The translations under genes and the position numbers were made by a program. Source: Fistulifera solaris (Eukaryota > Bacillariophyta > Bacillariophyceae > Naviculales > Stauroneidaceae). From it: a stretch of 64,000 bases of DNA. Positions 42,594-52,859 of the stretch are shown in pieces; position 1 is the first letter of the stretch, and each line of letters begins with the position of its first letter. Location of the stretch: positions 434,001 to 498,000 of the forward strand of contig AP026148.1 in the NCBI GenBank assembly GCA_030295235.1, written 5' to 3'. The notes below the pieces were generated by a model, which made no database searches, was not told the origin of the DNA, and was given only the letters and a program-made list of their open reading frames with translations.

Positions 42594-42851
42594 CTACCGT
42601 TCCCAGCGACTCTCCGTCACTTTGTTGCTGTCGTCTTTGTACATCCAGTTGTCAGCTTGAATCGACTGCAATAAGCCTCTGAGCGACTGCAACTTGGCTT
42701 TTAGAAGCTCCCGGTGACTGTTTGCCGCCGCTTCTTCATGCACGTGCTCCTCACTGATAGTATTGAGGCGGTCTTCGTGCTCCTGAGGGGATATCTCGTG
42801 ATTCTGCTGTTGATCCAGACGACGTAGAAAAGAATTACCAGTCGATTGCAT
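42594..42851 (-). CDS. Small acidic helical protein, hypothetical
   Basis: An 85-aa ATG-initiated frame. The C-terminal half (L-L-K-A-K-L-Q-S-L-R-G-L-L-Q-S-I-Q-A-D-N-W-M-Y) looks like an amphipathic helix with a conserved-type W-M-Y end, so it may be a genuine small protein. No family recognised, and chance cannot be excluded at this length. Confidence 0.4.
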   Translation of the reverse strand: MQSTGNSFLRRLDQQQNHEISPQEHEDRLNTISEEHVHEEAAANSHRELLKAKLQSLRGLLQSIQADNWMYKDDSNKVTESRWER

Positions 42852-43243
42852 TGTTAGCAGTTATTCCCCGTATGATATAGGAGAGAAAACTCTGGTCCGA
42901 GGTAGTTTTTTTACTTTACTCGACGAAAACCGACAGAATGGTGTTTATGTTGTATGGAACGCTCTGTAGATACCAGCGATTGATTAAGTGCGCGATCGTC
43001 TTGTTTCTTCCATGTTCCATGGTCGTGGTTTTTGCGAGGACCGAGCGGTGGTGCCTTTTACAGACTAGACTAAGGTTAGTGGATTTACAAAAGGGCTCAT
43101 TTTTTGTTTTTACTTTGGTACCAGGTACCGGTACCGGTACCCGTCGCGTGGAAAGCACCACGATCTCCCATAGGCCTCATTGAAACCCAAGAAACAATAC
43201 CCTGTAATGGCAAATTGTCGCATAAAATTGTAAACTCAATTCA
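42852..43243. other. Divergent intergenic region with GTACC-rich palindromes
   Basis: A dense palindromic stretch lies at 43118-43142 (GGTACCAGGTACC followed by two GGTACC units). No gene supported. Confidence 0.45.
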
Positions 43244-44990
43244 ATGACAGGGGGTAAGGGATTCCGTCGCGGCTTCTTGCTTGAAAAGCCGAAAAAAGCG
43301 ATAAAGAGAGCATCTCCCAAGAACACTAACGTATCATCAGCACTTTTAGATATAGAAAGTCCTTCGCGTTCTGTTTTCGAGGTGACTGCTGTTGACCAAG
43401 GAACTGACATTTTCGCAGCTGAGCCTGAGCCTGAGCGGCCTTGGAAAAGGATGAGTCGTCGTCGTTATTTACCGCGGTAAAGACAACTTCCCGATCACCT
43501 CCTTTCGTCAACAGGTTAGAGGTTCCCGAAGAACAGCTTATAACCGAAAACGCGACAACAACAATTTTGAAGACCTCGGTTGCAAATGAAGCAGTAACCC
43601 TTGTGATTCCCGAACCAAGGCCAAAATGGCTACTTGCAGAAGAGCCCTCTCGAAATGACGACGACTCTCACGTGCCAAAAAGCGAACTTACAATTCAGGA
43701 ATTTCTAATGGAGGATGACAACGACATAAACGAAGATCTTGCAAAAACCCTTCTTCGGATCAAACGAAGTAATGACTGGCGGAAAGTCGGATCGCATTTC
43801 GTCCAGGCGCATTTGCACACTGCGAAAAAGCGAAATAGCGTTTGGAATCTACTTTTCGATGGTGACTTTACTCTACCGAAATCTCGTCTCGCCCTGTGCT
43901 TATTATTGCATCATGGACTCGATCCACTAACAAAAGGCTTGGAAGATACAGGAAGCAAATCAGCGCGTTGTCGTGTGATGAAATATATTGCTCTAATTGA
44001 GTATCATCTGGATCAAGAGGGTGTTGCTTCTGATCTCGTTGAAATTTTGCTACCTAAAATTGCTTATGTGGTAAAGTCAGAAAAGAAAAGGACCTATCTA
44101 GCACAACAGGCTATGGAGGTTGCCATTAAACTGATATCTGCAGCAGCCATTATTGGCACAAGCGATACCGATATTGCCACGTTGCTTCACAATTACGTAG
44201 CAACTGTTGACGAACTTCTCTGCACGCAAATGGCTTGGTTCGGCGATGATGTAAACTGGTTCACTGCTGAAGGCGCACGACAATGGTGCAAGTTCGTTGT
44301 TTTAACATCCTGGCAGGATGTGAACGAAACTCATAGAGGCCGGGGAAAGGCAATAGATTGGTGTAGAGCGCTGCAGGGGACTAGCTCACACAACCTGAAG
44401 GTTTCAAGCTTTTCTGCGACTCTTCTTTCACCCCCGAATTTCCCCTTAATAGCTTCATTACCTCACTCCGGGTATCGCTCGAAGCAAATGACCTTAAATA
44501 TACAAGTTTCTTTAATGTCTTCCTAGCCTGGTTAGGTCGCAAAGCGAGCCGGGTTCAGATCGACCTCAACGACAAGCGAGATTGTATTGAGGATCTTTTG
44601 CTCGAGCTCTTGAAGCAGACAGCTCAACCACTCTCACTTGTTGCCGCTCTGTAAGTGATTTGACAATCCTATTGTAAAATCATGCGCAAAATCATCTGAT
44701 CGCTGTCTTGTTCCAGGAATGCTCTATGGTCAAGTAGTGGTTTCGTTCCAGGCGATGTGCTTCGCACGCCGATTCCAATCACGCGCCTTCCGCACTCACT
44801 GGAATGCATTCTTTCTCTTGTTTCGAGTAAGAAAGCTGATACTACCAAAGAATACGGGATGGTTCGATCCTTTGCGCTAAACACGCTATCCTGCTCATTT
44901 AAACTAGTAGGGTCGAGTTTATTGGATTTTCTGCCTCGTCATGACATTGACCCAGATTTCATCGAAGAATGTGTATCTCATCAAAATTAA
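43244..44990 (+). CDS. Alpha-helical protein of about 560 aa, unknown function
   Basis: The start at 43244 gives M-T-G-G-K-G-F-R-R-G-F-L-L-E. Two single-base slips are needed (near 43435 and 44396). A 66-nt intron lies at 44651-44716, restoring A-A-L-N-A-L-W-S-S-S-G. The N-terminal 150 residues are disordered. The rest is helical and repeat-like (E-D-L-A-K-T-L-L-R-I-K-R-S-N-D-W-R-K-V-G-S-H-F, K-S-A-R-C-R-V-M-K-Y-I-A-L-I-E-Y-H). No signal peptide or membrane helix. I do not recognise the family; an armadillo/HEAT-like fold is possible. Confidence 0.6.
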
Positions 44991-47672
44991 CCACGCTTCA
45001 CACCTTTTGCGGATCCAGAGTCGGCTTTCACTTTCTGACAACATCGACAGAGGCGCGTGACTATAGTCGACTCGGTACTTGCCCACTAATACAATAAAAC
45101 AAAAACCGAGAATGTATCATACGCATGTCCTATCCCTATAAGATACCAGAAAACAACAACATCAGTAAAATTTGCCAATTGCTAGACCAATGATGAATGT
45201 ATGCATCATGCCTGTCGTCTGATTAAGACTGACATCTTGACTAGGTCCGCGGCCGACATTGAGAATAACATGTTGACTTAACGAAAGTCAATAAAGATGA
45301 CATTTGCTTGAGGCGCTTGCGAAATATTAGAACATGCTGTGTAAATTTGTCAAGAAAATCTTGATGCTAATTGCTAGACCAATGTTGAGTGTATTCATCA
45401 CGGCTGTTATCTTGTCCAGACCGGCGGCCGAAAATTAGAATTGCATGTTGACTTGGCAGCAGTCAGTAAGGATGACGTTTGCTTGAGGCGCTTGCGAAAA
45501 ATTGGTACAGACTGTGTAAATTGAGTATATCATTTAACATTTTTGTGCAGCCAAAAACCAACCAGAATGTGAGTTGATTTTTTCAGGACAAAGCATCGCG
45601 ATCAAACTGAGCATCTTCTGTGAATAGATGCTCACTTAATTCAAGAACGCGTATTATGGCATAACTTTGTATGCCGTACACTTGATTCTGCCGTGACTGA
45701 TGGGTGCGACTGTCAATTCAAGGGTGCGACTATATAGTTCAATGTGCGTTAAAGGCTCTACTAGCTTATCATAAGCCTTCTTAAGCCCGTACAATTTTTT
45801 TCAATATTCAAGAAAATAAGAATTAAATTAATTTCGAAGTATATCGGACAATGGATCAAAAGAAAAAATATTAGAAAAACAATAATGTTTTTTCTTTGAG
45901 GTTAAATCATTGAATTTTTGTGTAAGTAGCTCGTCTGTTCAACTAGTTATTAAGATTTATCTTCTCGCAACATTTTAAAGTTTAAACAAATTCAAACTCT
46001 CCTAAAAAAATCGTTTTTACTTGATATCGTAAACGAAGGGGTAAATCGACCTGCAAAAGTACTCCTGATGAATAGGAAGGGGTTGCGAAAAGAGTGGTGA
46101 ATCGGATCGGGAGAAGCCTCGACGAAACAATAGAACTTATGTACAAATCCGGAAATAAGCAGTCTTTTCAAAGATAAGAATCTTAACAGAGACAAAGTGC
46201 ATATATATGATTTTACCTGCACTTGAAATTATTTGGTTATTTTGACGAAAGGGTTATTTTTACCCCGGATGAACAGGGTCTCAAATGTTTTGCTTTAATC
46301 GTCGAAAAAGTCGATTCGCTCTTTTCCAAACCTTGAAATATTTGAAGTCATGTGGCTTTTTCTTTATTGCGAGAAAAGCACTTGTCACTTTCGAAAGACT
46401 ACGTCTCAATAGAATTAACGATTCATGTTTATTTGAGCTCGACAGCAGAATTATGTTTCACACCATGGCATGCAAGGTTGAATTATTTTCGAAACTCCTT
46501 TGCTAATAGGGGGATTCAGTCATTAATTCTTAAAATGCTTAGTTAACGTAGAAAATTTCTTGAACATGGTCAGATACCTTTCAGATGATCACCCTATGAG
46601 ACAACGGATCACAAAAATGCATAACTGTTATTTGAATGGAGAATTCGGGGAAATAGGTCACCGGACATCTTTTTCAAACACAAAAACTGACATGTTTGCA
46701 TTTACGTTGGACATTTCCTAGGGTTTACCTGACAGAAATAGACGATGTCTTACTACTTATTCTGTTTTGACTTCCGAAACGGCTCAGTTATACCTTTTTG
46801 GTTTACTTTTAAAACAAGAGAATCTTTTTTGTGATTGCTTGTTTTAGGATGGGTTATGAAAGATTTAACGATGATAATATTTCAGCCCGATCAATTCATG
46901 TTCTTCTTACGATCCGCTTTTCGCCATGATCGCAGCCGCGATTTGACTTTTTTAGCCTTCTCAATTGATGGATTGTTGGCATAGCAAGCAGTTTCGGCAG
47001 CGATGCATTTTGGAGGGAAACGTCAGAGGAATTGGAACAAACGTAACTCAGAGATTTGAGGGTTTATCAGGGCTCGCATGGGCCTTTCTTTGGTCCGGTG
47101 CGTTGGCATGCTGCTTCGGAATCCAAGAGATGGAGGACCACGGAGCACGGAGATTCCTCCCTTACTTGGGTGGGTTCAGGACTCGCCCTTTTTTAGCACT
47201 AGTAGCTGGAGCTTACTCAGCACGGGGCCAGCTTGGACCATTTTTGAGAAAATGATAATGAACAACGAAAAAATCAGTCTGAATACCAAAGTTGTATTTT
47301 GACTTTGGGAAATTAGGGAATAAAACAATGTAGGATAGTTAGGTAATAAATCTATCCAGGTAAAGATGCTGAGTTGGATATGCTGCCTGTGTAACCATAA
47401 GCATGCTCTTCCATCTAATAATATTAATCCTAATTTTTTTAATCATCAGAATCTAATCTTGACATTCGACTTTCCATTTTTCATTCACATATATTTCAGT
47501 CTGATGACACTTCTCTGAGTAAGCTTTGGTTCTAACTCTCTAGCCTTAGTGCGCTAGTAGGGGGCCAGTCCCGAGCCCGTTTCCCAATGAGGGGGAATCC
47601 GTTTTGGCATTCCTTCTCTACAGGTTACGAGCTTGCTCGCAGCAGGAAACTGACTGATCGTAAAAAGAAATA
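44991..47672. other. AT-rich gene desert, 2.7 kb
   Basis: No supported gene. Composition is visibly more AT-rich than the flanks, especially 45750-46900. It contains one diverged tandem repeat (listed separately). A 96-codon frame at 46965-47255 shows no family features. I found no reverse transcriptase, transposase or terminal repeats by eye, so a relic transposon is possible but unsupported. Confidence 0.55.
45177..45522 (+). repeat. Diverged tandem repeat, period about 190 nt
   Basis: Copy 1 (45177-45346) and copy 2 (45369-45522) share AATTGCTAGACCAATG, CGGCCGA, CATGTTGACTT, TTTGCTTGAGGCGCTTGCGA and CTGTGTAAATT in the same order. Point differences and small gaps separate the copies. No open frame crosses them. 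Confidence 0.75.
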
Positions 47673-49109
47673 TTATTCCTCATCGGAGGAGCAGTCTAAA
47701 TCTAAATTCACGAAGTCATTGTGTTGAAAAATGTTTGCAACCGGTTTGCGTGCTCCATTTAAGTTGTTTTTTGGTGAAGATGAAAGCAATGGCGGAATGG
47801 AATTGGTTGGTGTGTGATTTGCCTTGTCGTTTTTTGCTGCTTTATCTAGTTCGCGAAGAGTCGCATTCGCCATCGCCATCGCTGCTGAAGAGCGCAAGAT
47901 CCTCCTCCCCTGGACAAGCCCTCCACAAGCCCGCTTGCTCGTCCTCTGTCGAACTCCCCCTTTCGTTTGTGCGATGTGGCAGCTGCCGACGACGCTTGGA
48001 CCGCTCTGATTCTGTCGTTGATTGTTTGAAATAACGCTGCTATGAATATTCGTTGAAGATTTTATCGGAGTTCTCGGTTCCCGTGGTGTTGGTGGCAGTG
48101 GGCTATTTGTGTTTGTCGGGAAGACCATAGGACTTTGCTCTCTTTCTAAAAATAAATGCCCTGGAGAGTTCATTTGCTGCTGCTGAGTAGCAGGAGTGGG
48201 CATCCGCTCACTTCTACTCGTCGGAAACGTTGTAGTCGTCGTAGTCGTCTCTTCTGGTTCGTAAATTGCATCAAATTCATCACAATCCTCGCCCACACTC
48301 TCCAGAGACGACGTGAGCGTGTTTCGCTTTTCTATCCATTCAATGAATCGAGGATCGGCTGTGTCACCATCTTCCTCATTTGCCGGCGGAGACCAAACGC
48401 ATTCAATATTCTGCTCACCAACGAGTAACATCCGCCCTATAATCATTTGCTTCGCTGGTCGCTTTGCTGTCGCTGCCTGGAGACGAATGAAGTAATATAG
48501 TGACCTCTTTCAACATCCATACCATCCCAATCCGAACATACTTGGGAAGCTTTTGCTCTTGTTCGACAAAGCGTGGCTTGATCCAAGCGTTAATGTTAGC
48601 ACCGGTCTCATCCAGAAGTTCGACGACCCATAAAGTATCCGATCGCGCATCAATCGTATGCACCAAAACGAGGAGTGATTTGTTAGGGGAAGCTTCCAAT
48701 CGACTTGGCCGCGAAGGATTTCCAGAATCATGACAAACTTGGGCGGCATAAAGCGACGAATCGTCGTGTATCGTTGTTGTTCTGATAGATAGGAGCGTAG
48801 CATCGGTGTCACGATTTGTAAATGGCAGAGCATGTCGACCCATGCGCGAGAGTAAAAGACCACACCCGATGTCGGAGCCTTTGTGTTTTCAGCAATACCT
48901 TGAGTAAATTCAATACCCCTTTCTTCCTCGTGACTCTCTTCGTTCATGCTGATGCTCAGAATGGACCCATTTTTGGCATTCAATTGCTCGCGCTGTGCCT
49001 GAAATAGAACACCGGCAGGTCCGACGGGTGCATAGCGACGACGATGACATTTTGCCTTCTTTTGTGGGTTGTGCGAAGACTGCAAGACTTGTGAAGTTAC
49101 ATCTGTCAT
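47673..49109 (-). CDS. HROB-like OB-fold protein (homologous recombination)
   Basis: Read across two single-base slips (near 48691-48695 in a G run, and near 48490). The N-terminus is basic. A conserved core reads R-A-W-V-D-M-L-C-H-L, then K-S-L-L-V-L-V-H-T-I-D, W-V-V-E-L-L-D-E-T-G-A-N-I-N-A-W-I, G-M-V-W-M-L-K-E-V-T-I-L and M-L-L-V-G-E-Q-N-I-E-C-V-W. This order fits the OB-fold of HROB/MCM8IP, which recruits the MCM8-9 helicase during recombination repair. The C-terminal 250 residues are disordered and end in an acidic D-L-D-L-D-C-S-S-D-E-E. The family call rests on my pattern memory only. Confidence 0.55.
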
Positions 49110-49427
49110 TGCTGCTTAGTTGAGAAGCTTGAAATTCATCGAGATGATCTACACGGTTTATTATTATTTTATGATTACCAGGTATGAAAATAAAGAGGGA
49201 TACCAGGTACTATTGTCGGCTTGATTTATTGTTACCTTGTATGATCGCAGCACGAGAGACGAAAAGTGCGCCAGTGAAAGGCAGTGAAGTGCGCGAAGAG
49301 TCGCCGCGCACAGCGTGCGGCCGCGTCGTTTCTTCTCCTCCACCTAACTCATACGGCGCCAACAAAAACACGACAGAATACAAAGGGCTTTATTTCTTTC
49401 CAACTTTTTGTATTCAACACATTCTTA
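49110..49427. other. Divergent intergenic region, no gene seen
   Basis: Carries two TACCAGGTA words about 30 nt apart (near 49178 and 49201). An in-frame non-ATG extension of the next gene starts at 49284 but is not supported. Confidence 0.4.
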
Positions 49428-50108
49428 ATGTCATACATAAATGCACATAATAATGTTCTCCGACGAGGACTGGGCGGAAAGCTATTGAAAGCGGCAAAGT
49501 GGCGATATCAAGGGGGAAGGCCCGCCGCTGAATTTCACACACACGTTCACAGTCTTCTCCTTCGACAAGATCCGAATAGACGCGACCAAGAGGAAAAATT
49601 CCGCATGCAAGCTCTGCCACAGCCACAGGCTGTTTCCATTGCATCGTTTCATTCAAGTAGCGCCAATGAGAAAGCTGTTGCAATTATTTTGGGATTAGGT
49701 GCCGTTTCCGCGGCGTCTTACGCAGCTGCGAGTGGAATTAAAGCCTACAATGAGTGGAAGGCATCTTTACCAGAAGAGCCACCAGAGATAGAAAAGGAGG
49801 AAACGAAGGAAGCACCAAAAAAAGAAATGGAAGAAGAACAAGAGAAAGGTGACAGAGAAAACATTTTTGCGAAATGGTTCGGGGCTAGTGTTGGTGCTAA
49901 GTATTACGAAGGAGGTTTCGAGGAAGAGATGACCCGTCGCGAAGCTGCTCTGATCCTCGGTGTCCGTGAATCTAGTTCCCCTGCTCGAATCAAGGAAGCT
50001 CATAGAAAGCTTCTTGTTTTGAATCATCCTGATACAGGTGGCTCGACCTACATTGCTGGAAAACTCAACGAAGCAAAGGAGCTACTATTGAAAGGCAAGC
50101 GAATGTAA
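49428..50108 (+). CDS. Pam18/TIM14-type J-protein of mitochondrial import
   Basis: A 226-aa product from the first ATG. A basic N-terminus is followed by a membrane helix (A-V-A-I-I-L-G-L-G-A-V-S-A-A-S-Y-A-A-A-S) and an acidic linker. A degenerate J domain follows: E-M-T-R-R-E-A-A-L-I-L-G-V-R-E-S, I-K-E-A-H-R-K-L-L-V-L-N-H-P-D-T-G-G-S with the H-P-D motif, and L-N-E-A-K-E-L-L. Pam18 stimulates mitochondrial Hsp70 in the inner-membrane import motor. The acidic insert before the J domain is longer than in yeast or human TIM14. No frame slip. Confidence 0.9.
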   Translation: MSYINAHNNVLRRGLGGKLLKAAKWRYQGGRPAAEFHTHVHSLLLRQDPNRRDQEEKFRMQALPQPQAVSIASFHSSSANEKAVAIILGLGAVSAASYAAASGIKAYNEWKASLPEEPPEIEKEETKEAPKKEMEEEQEKGDRENIFAKWFGASVGAKYYEGGFEEEMTRREAALILGVRESSSPARIKEAHRKLLVLNHPDTGGSTYIAGKLNEAKELLLKGKRM

Positions 50109-50786
50109 TTCTAGACTCTAGCGTAATGCGCTAGTATAGTGTCTTTCGTTAAAACCTTAGTTAACAGTTACTCCGTAACATCATCGATCGTCAAAGATTG
50201 GAGTCGTGGCGACGACTCGTCCCTCCCGCCTCCCACATTTCCCGCCGTTGTGTCGCGGTTTCTATTTTTTCAATTTCTATGGAACAAAACTGGGCCTGCG
50301 CGATGATCAACCGCTTTTAACCGCTAGCTGTACCAGGACCGTTCATGCACTCTTATCCGGTATAGTCACCAAGTAATGATGGTACCGGTACGGAGTTCGG
50401 AGAAATAATGTTTGATAGGGTTTTCCAGCTTACGTACACTTTTCGCTGTGGTCAATGGACGTTTCTGTTTTTCCGTCCTTGCCTTCAAATTCCAGAGATC
50501 GCATAACAAAACCATCATTATCATTGAATGTAAATGATTAATCCTAGTCATCCATCCATCTGTGTCGAATCTTTCTCTGTTGCGTTTTAAGCGTCTTTCA
50601 CGACGTTGTTGTATTTGTGAGTGTTAAGCTGATGGCATTAGCTGCCTCGGGCCGCCGCACTCATATGGGCTTCTCCGTGGTGTCGTCATTTTGCTGTACT
50701 GGGATCTCATCATTCTGTCATTTCCATCTTTTTTCTCTCTTTTCTTTTAAGTGAAATAATAAGCTCACAAACTAAGCCTGCTAAGT
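50109..50786. other. Intergenic region, no gene seen
   Basis: A 678-nt spacer upstream of the cyclin gene. It contains TTACTCCGTAAC near 50168 and GGTACCGGTACGGAG near 50380. It is pyrimidine-rich just before the start codon (50718-50752). Confidence 0.45.
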
Positions 50787-52285
50787 ATGGAGAGCGCTCG
50801 ATCTGCTGACGTCCCACGAAAACGGCCTCGTCGCGATGGAGCGAAACGCGCAAGGGCCGCATTGGTACGGCATTGTACTTGTTCTGCGGAAGAGTTTACA
50901 TATGTTTCTCTGACTTTATTCTTTCTTCGACAGGGAGATGTGTCGAACGCAAGCGATAATGCTCGAAACCGCCACAGCGATATGCCGATGAAAGTCCGCA
51001 GAAGCTCTCGGCTTGCTGGACTTGACGAACTGAAAATGGAGACTGACGGAATCTCTCATTTCCATGAAATTCTTTCCAATGAGTTAGCCAAAAATCCCAT
51101 TAAAGAACCTAAATTGAAACGGCGAAGAGTAGAGACACGCAGAAGCAACGTAAGCTCTATTTTCGGCGATGAGACTGACCACCACACGACAACCTTTGAT
51201 ATGAATGTTTCATCTCCTTTTGACTGTTCCAAGTACACCCTGGGATTTTCGCGGCACGACAAAAGCACGAAAGGAGATGTCCTTCAGGCTCCAGAGTACG
51301 TATGCGATATCTTTCAGCGCCTTTTCAAGATCGAGGTAAGCGACTCGTGAGCACTCTAGAAAATATACTCCTTGCGTATCAGCTCAATTATGACTGATTT
51401 TGTACATGGCAGTCCAAAGTGTTGGAAACTGCCTCCCGACTGGATCCTTCGATGGACAACCAAGCAGAACTCAACCCGACGATGCGTATGATCGTTATTG
51501 ACTGGCTAGTTGAGGTCCATGCAAAGTTTCGTCTCGATCCTGCCACCCTTCATCTTTGTGTTCATATCTTCGATCGATTCCTGTCTGTTCAACAAGTCAG
51601 TCGAGGCCGAGTTCAACTCGTTGCTGTTACATCACTTTTGCTCGCTTCCAAGTACGAAGACATATACCCGCCACAGATCAAAGATTGCGTTTATGTCACA
51701 GATAGGGCCTATAGTCGCGAAGACATCCTTGAAATGGAGAGCGAAATCTTGGCCAAGCTAAACTTCAAAATCTCCGAGCCCACCGGCTACCCCTTTCTTC
51801 GGCGTTTTCTGTTCATCTCAAAAGCCACTCCGCTGATGGAAACTGCGGCGCATTATTACATGGATAGAATGCTTCAAGAACCAGACTATTTGAAACATCG
51901 CCCGTCCCTCTTCGCTGCCTCAGCGGTTTGTTTAGCAATCAACAATGAAGATATCCGATCCAGTGATGGTCTTGAATGCAAGCCCGGAATAGTAAGGAAA
52001 TTCGCGCGTGTTTTCTTTGAACAAACCGACTACTCACTTTTTAACACCAAATCTTTGCAGCCTGTCTTGCTGTTGGAATATACTGGCTTTACAGCTGAAG
52101 AAATTATGGACGTCTCGAGCTTAATTGTCAAAAAACTTTCAAAATCGGTTGTCCTAGCTTCCAAACGGCAGTTGTATGCTGTCAAAGAAAAGTATTCACA
52201 CCCGGATTACATGAGCATCGCTGTTGACATTGACTCACCCGAAATCGCAAGCTTGAGCGACCGACAGGGAAAGAAGCGAAACTAA
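50787..52285 (+). CDS. B-type cyclin with destruction box formed by splicing
   Basis: Exons 50787-50864, 50934-51335 and 51413-52285 (introns of 69 and 77 nt) give 450 aa. The first splice creates R-A-A-L-G-D-V-S-N, a textbook cyclin B destruction box for APC/C. Cyclin fold 1 carries M-R-M-I-V-I-D-W-L-V-E-V-H-A-K-F and Y-E-D-I-Y-P-P...Y-V-T-D-R-A-Y; cyclin fold 2 follows (K-H-R-P-S-L-F-A-A-S-A-V-C-L-A). It binds and activates a CDK at mitosis. Intron 1 is a multiple of three and lacks an in-frame stop, so its retention would add 23 residues inside the degron. Confidence 0.92.
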
Positions 52286-52859
52286 TAAGCACCGTAATAC
52301 CCGCTTTACTCTCACTACATGTGACTGACGAATGAAGAGAGGCTTTGCCCCAGACGAGTCTGTTGTTCTGTGACAACAGTAGCAAGCATCGTAGATTCAT
52401 TATACAAACTTTCATACCTAGAGCGGCCTAACTTGTATTGTATCATATCGAGATTTAGTAGTATACATTAGTTTTAAAGTATTTAAAAAATTTAGTCGAG
52501 CTATCTTGAGCTTCGCTCATTGATCTTGAGGGAAGCTATGCCTGCACGTGCGTACCATAATGCGATAACGATGCGACGATGGTGGCGAATTCCTAGGATG
52601 CGAGGCGAAAACAAGACTCCTCAACGTTCACGACTCGCGAAGTCCGACGTGAAAAATTGCTATGGGAGTGGAGCTCTGTCACAATCGGATGGAAAGGGAA
52701 TAATTACTACGTACGGAGTACATTATAATTTTGATTGAGGATGGCGAGAGTTGTTCATTGCATGTAAATACACTCATTTATAAATCTGTTTTTAAATTGA
52801 AATCAGTGCTACTTGTTCTGGTCTTTCTTTTCCAGATTAACCAAAAATTGTGTACGAGG
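52286..52859. other. Intergenic region, no gene seen
   Basis: A 574-nt spacer between two plus-strand genes. A TACGTACGGAGTACA word lies near 52708. A pyrimidine tract and CAG at 52821-52834 could be a 3' splice site of a 5'-UTR intron of the next gene. Confidence 0.4.

Noticed and set aside
46965-47255. 96-codon frame in the AT-rich desert
   Set aside because: Composition is not protein-like and no motif is visible. I also looked here for reverse transcriptase or transposase motifs and saw none.
47590-47620. Small inverted repeat GGAAT...ATTCC that could be an RNA hairpin
   Set aside because: The stem is only five to six base pairs and has no conserved context, so chance is likely.
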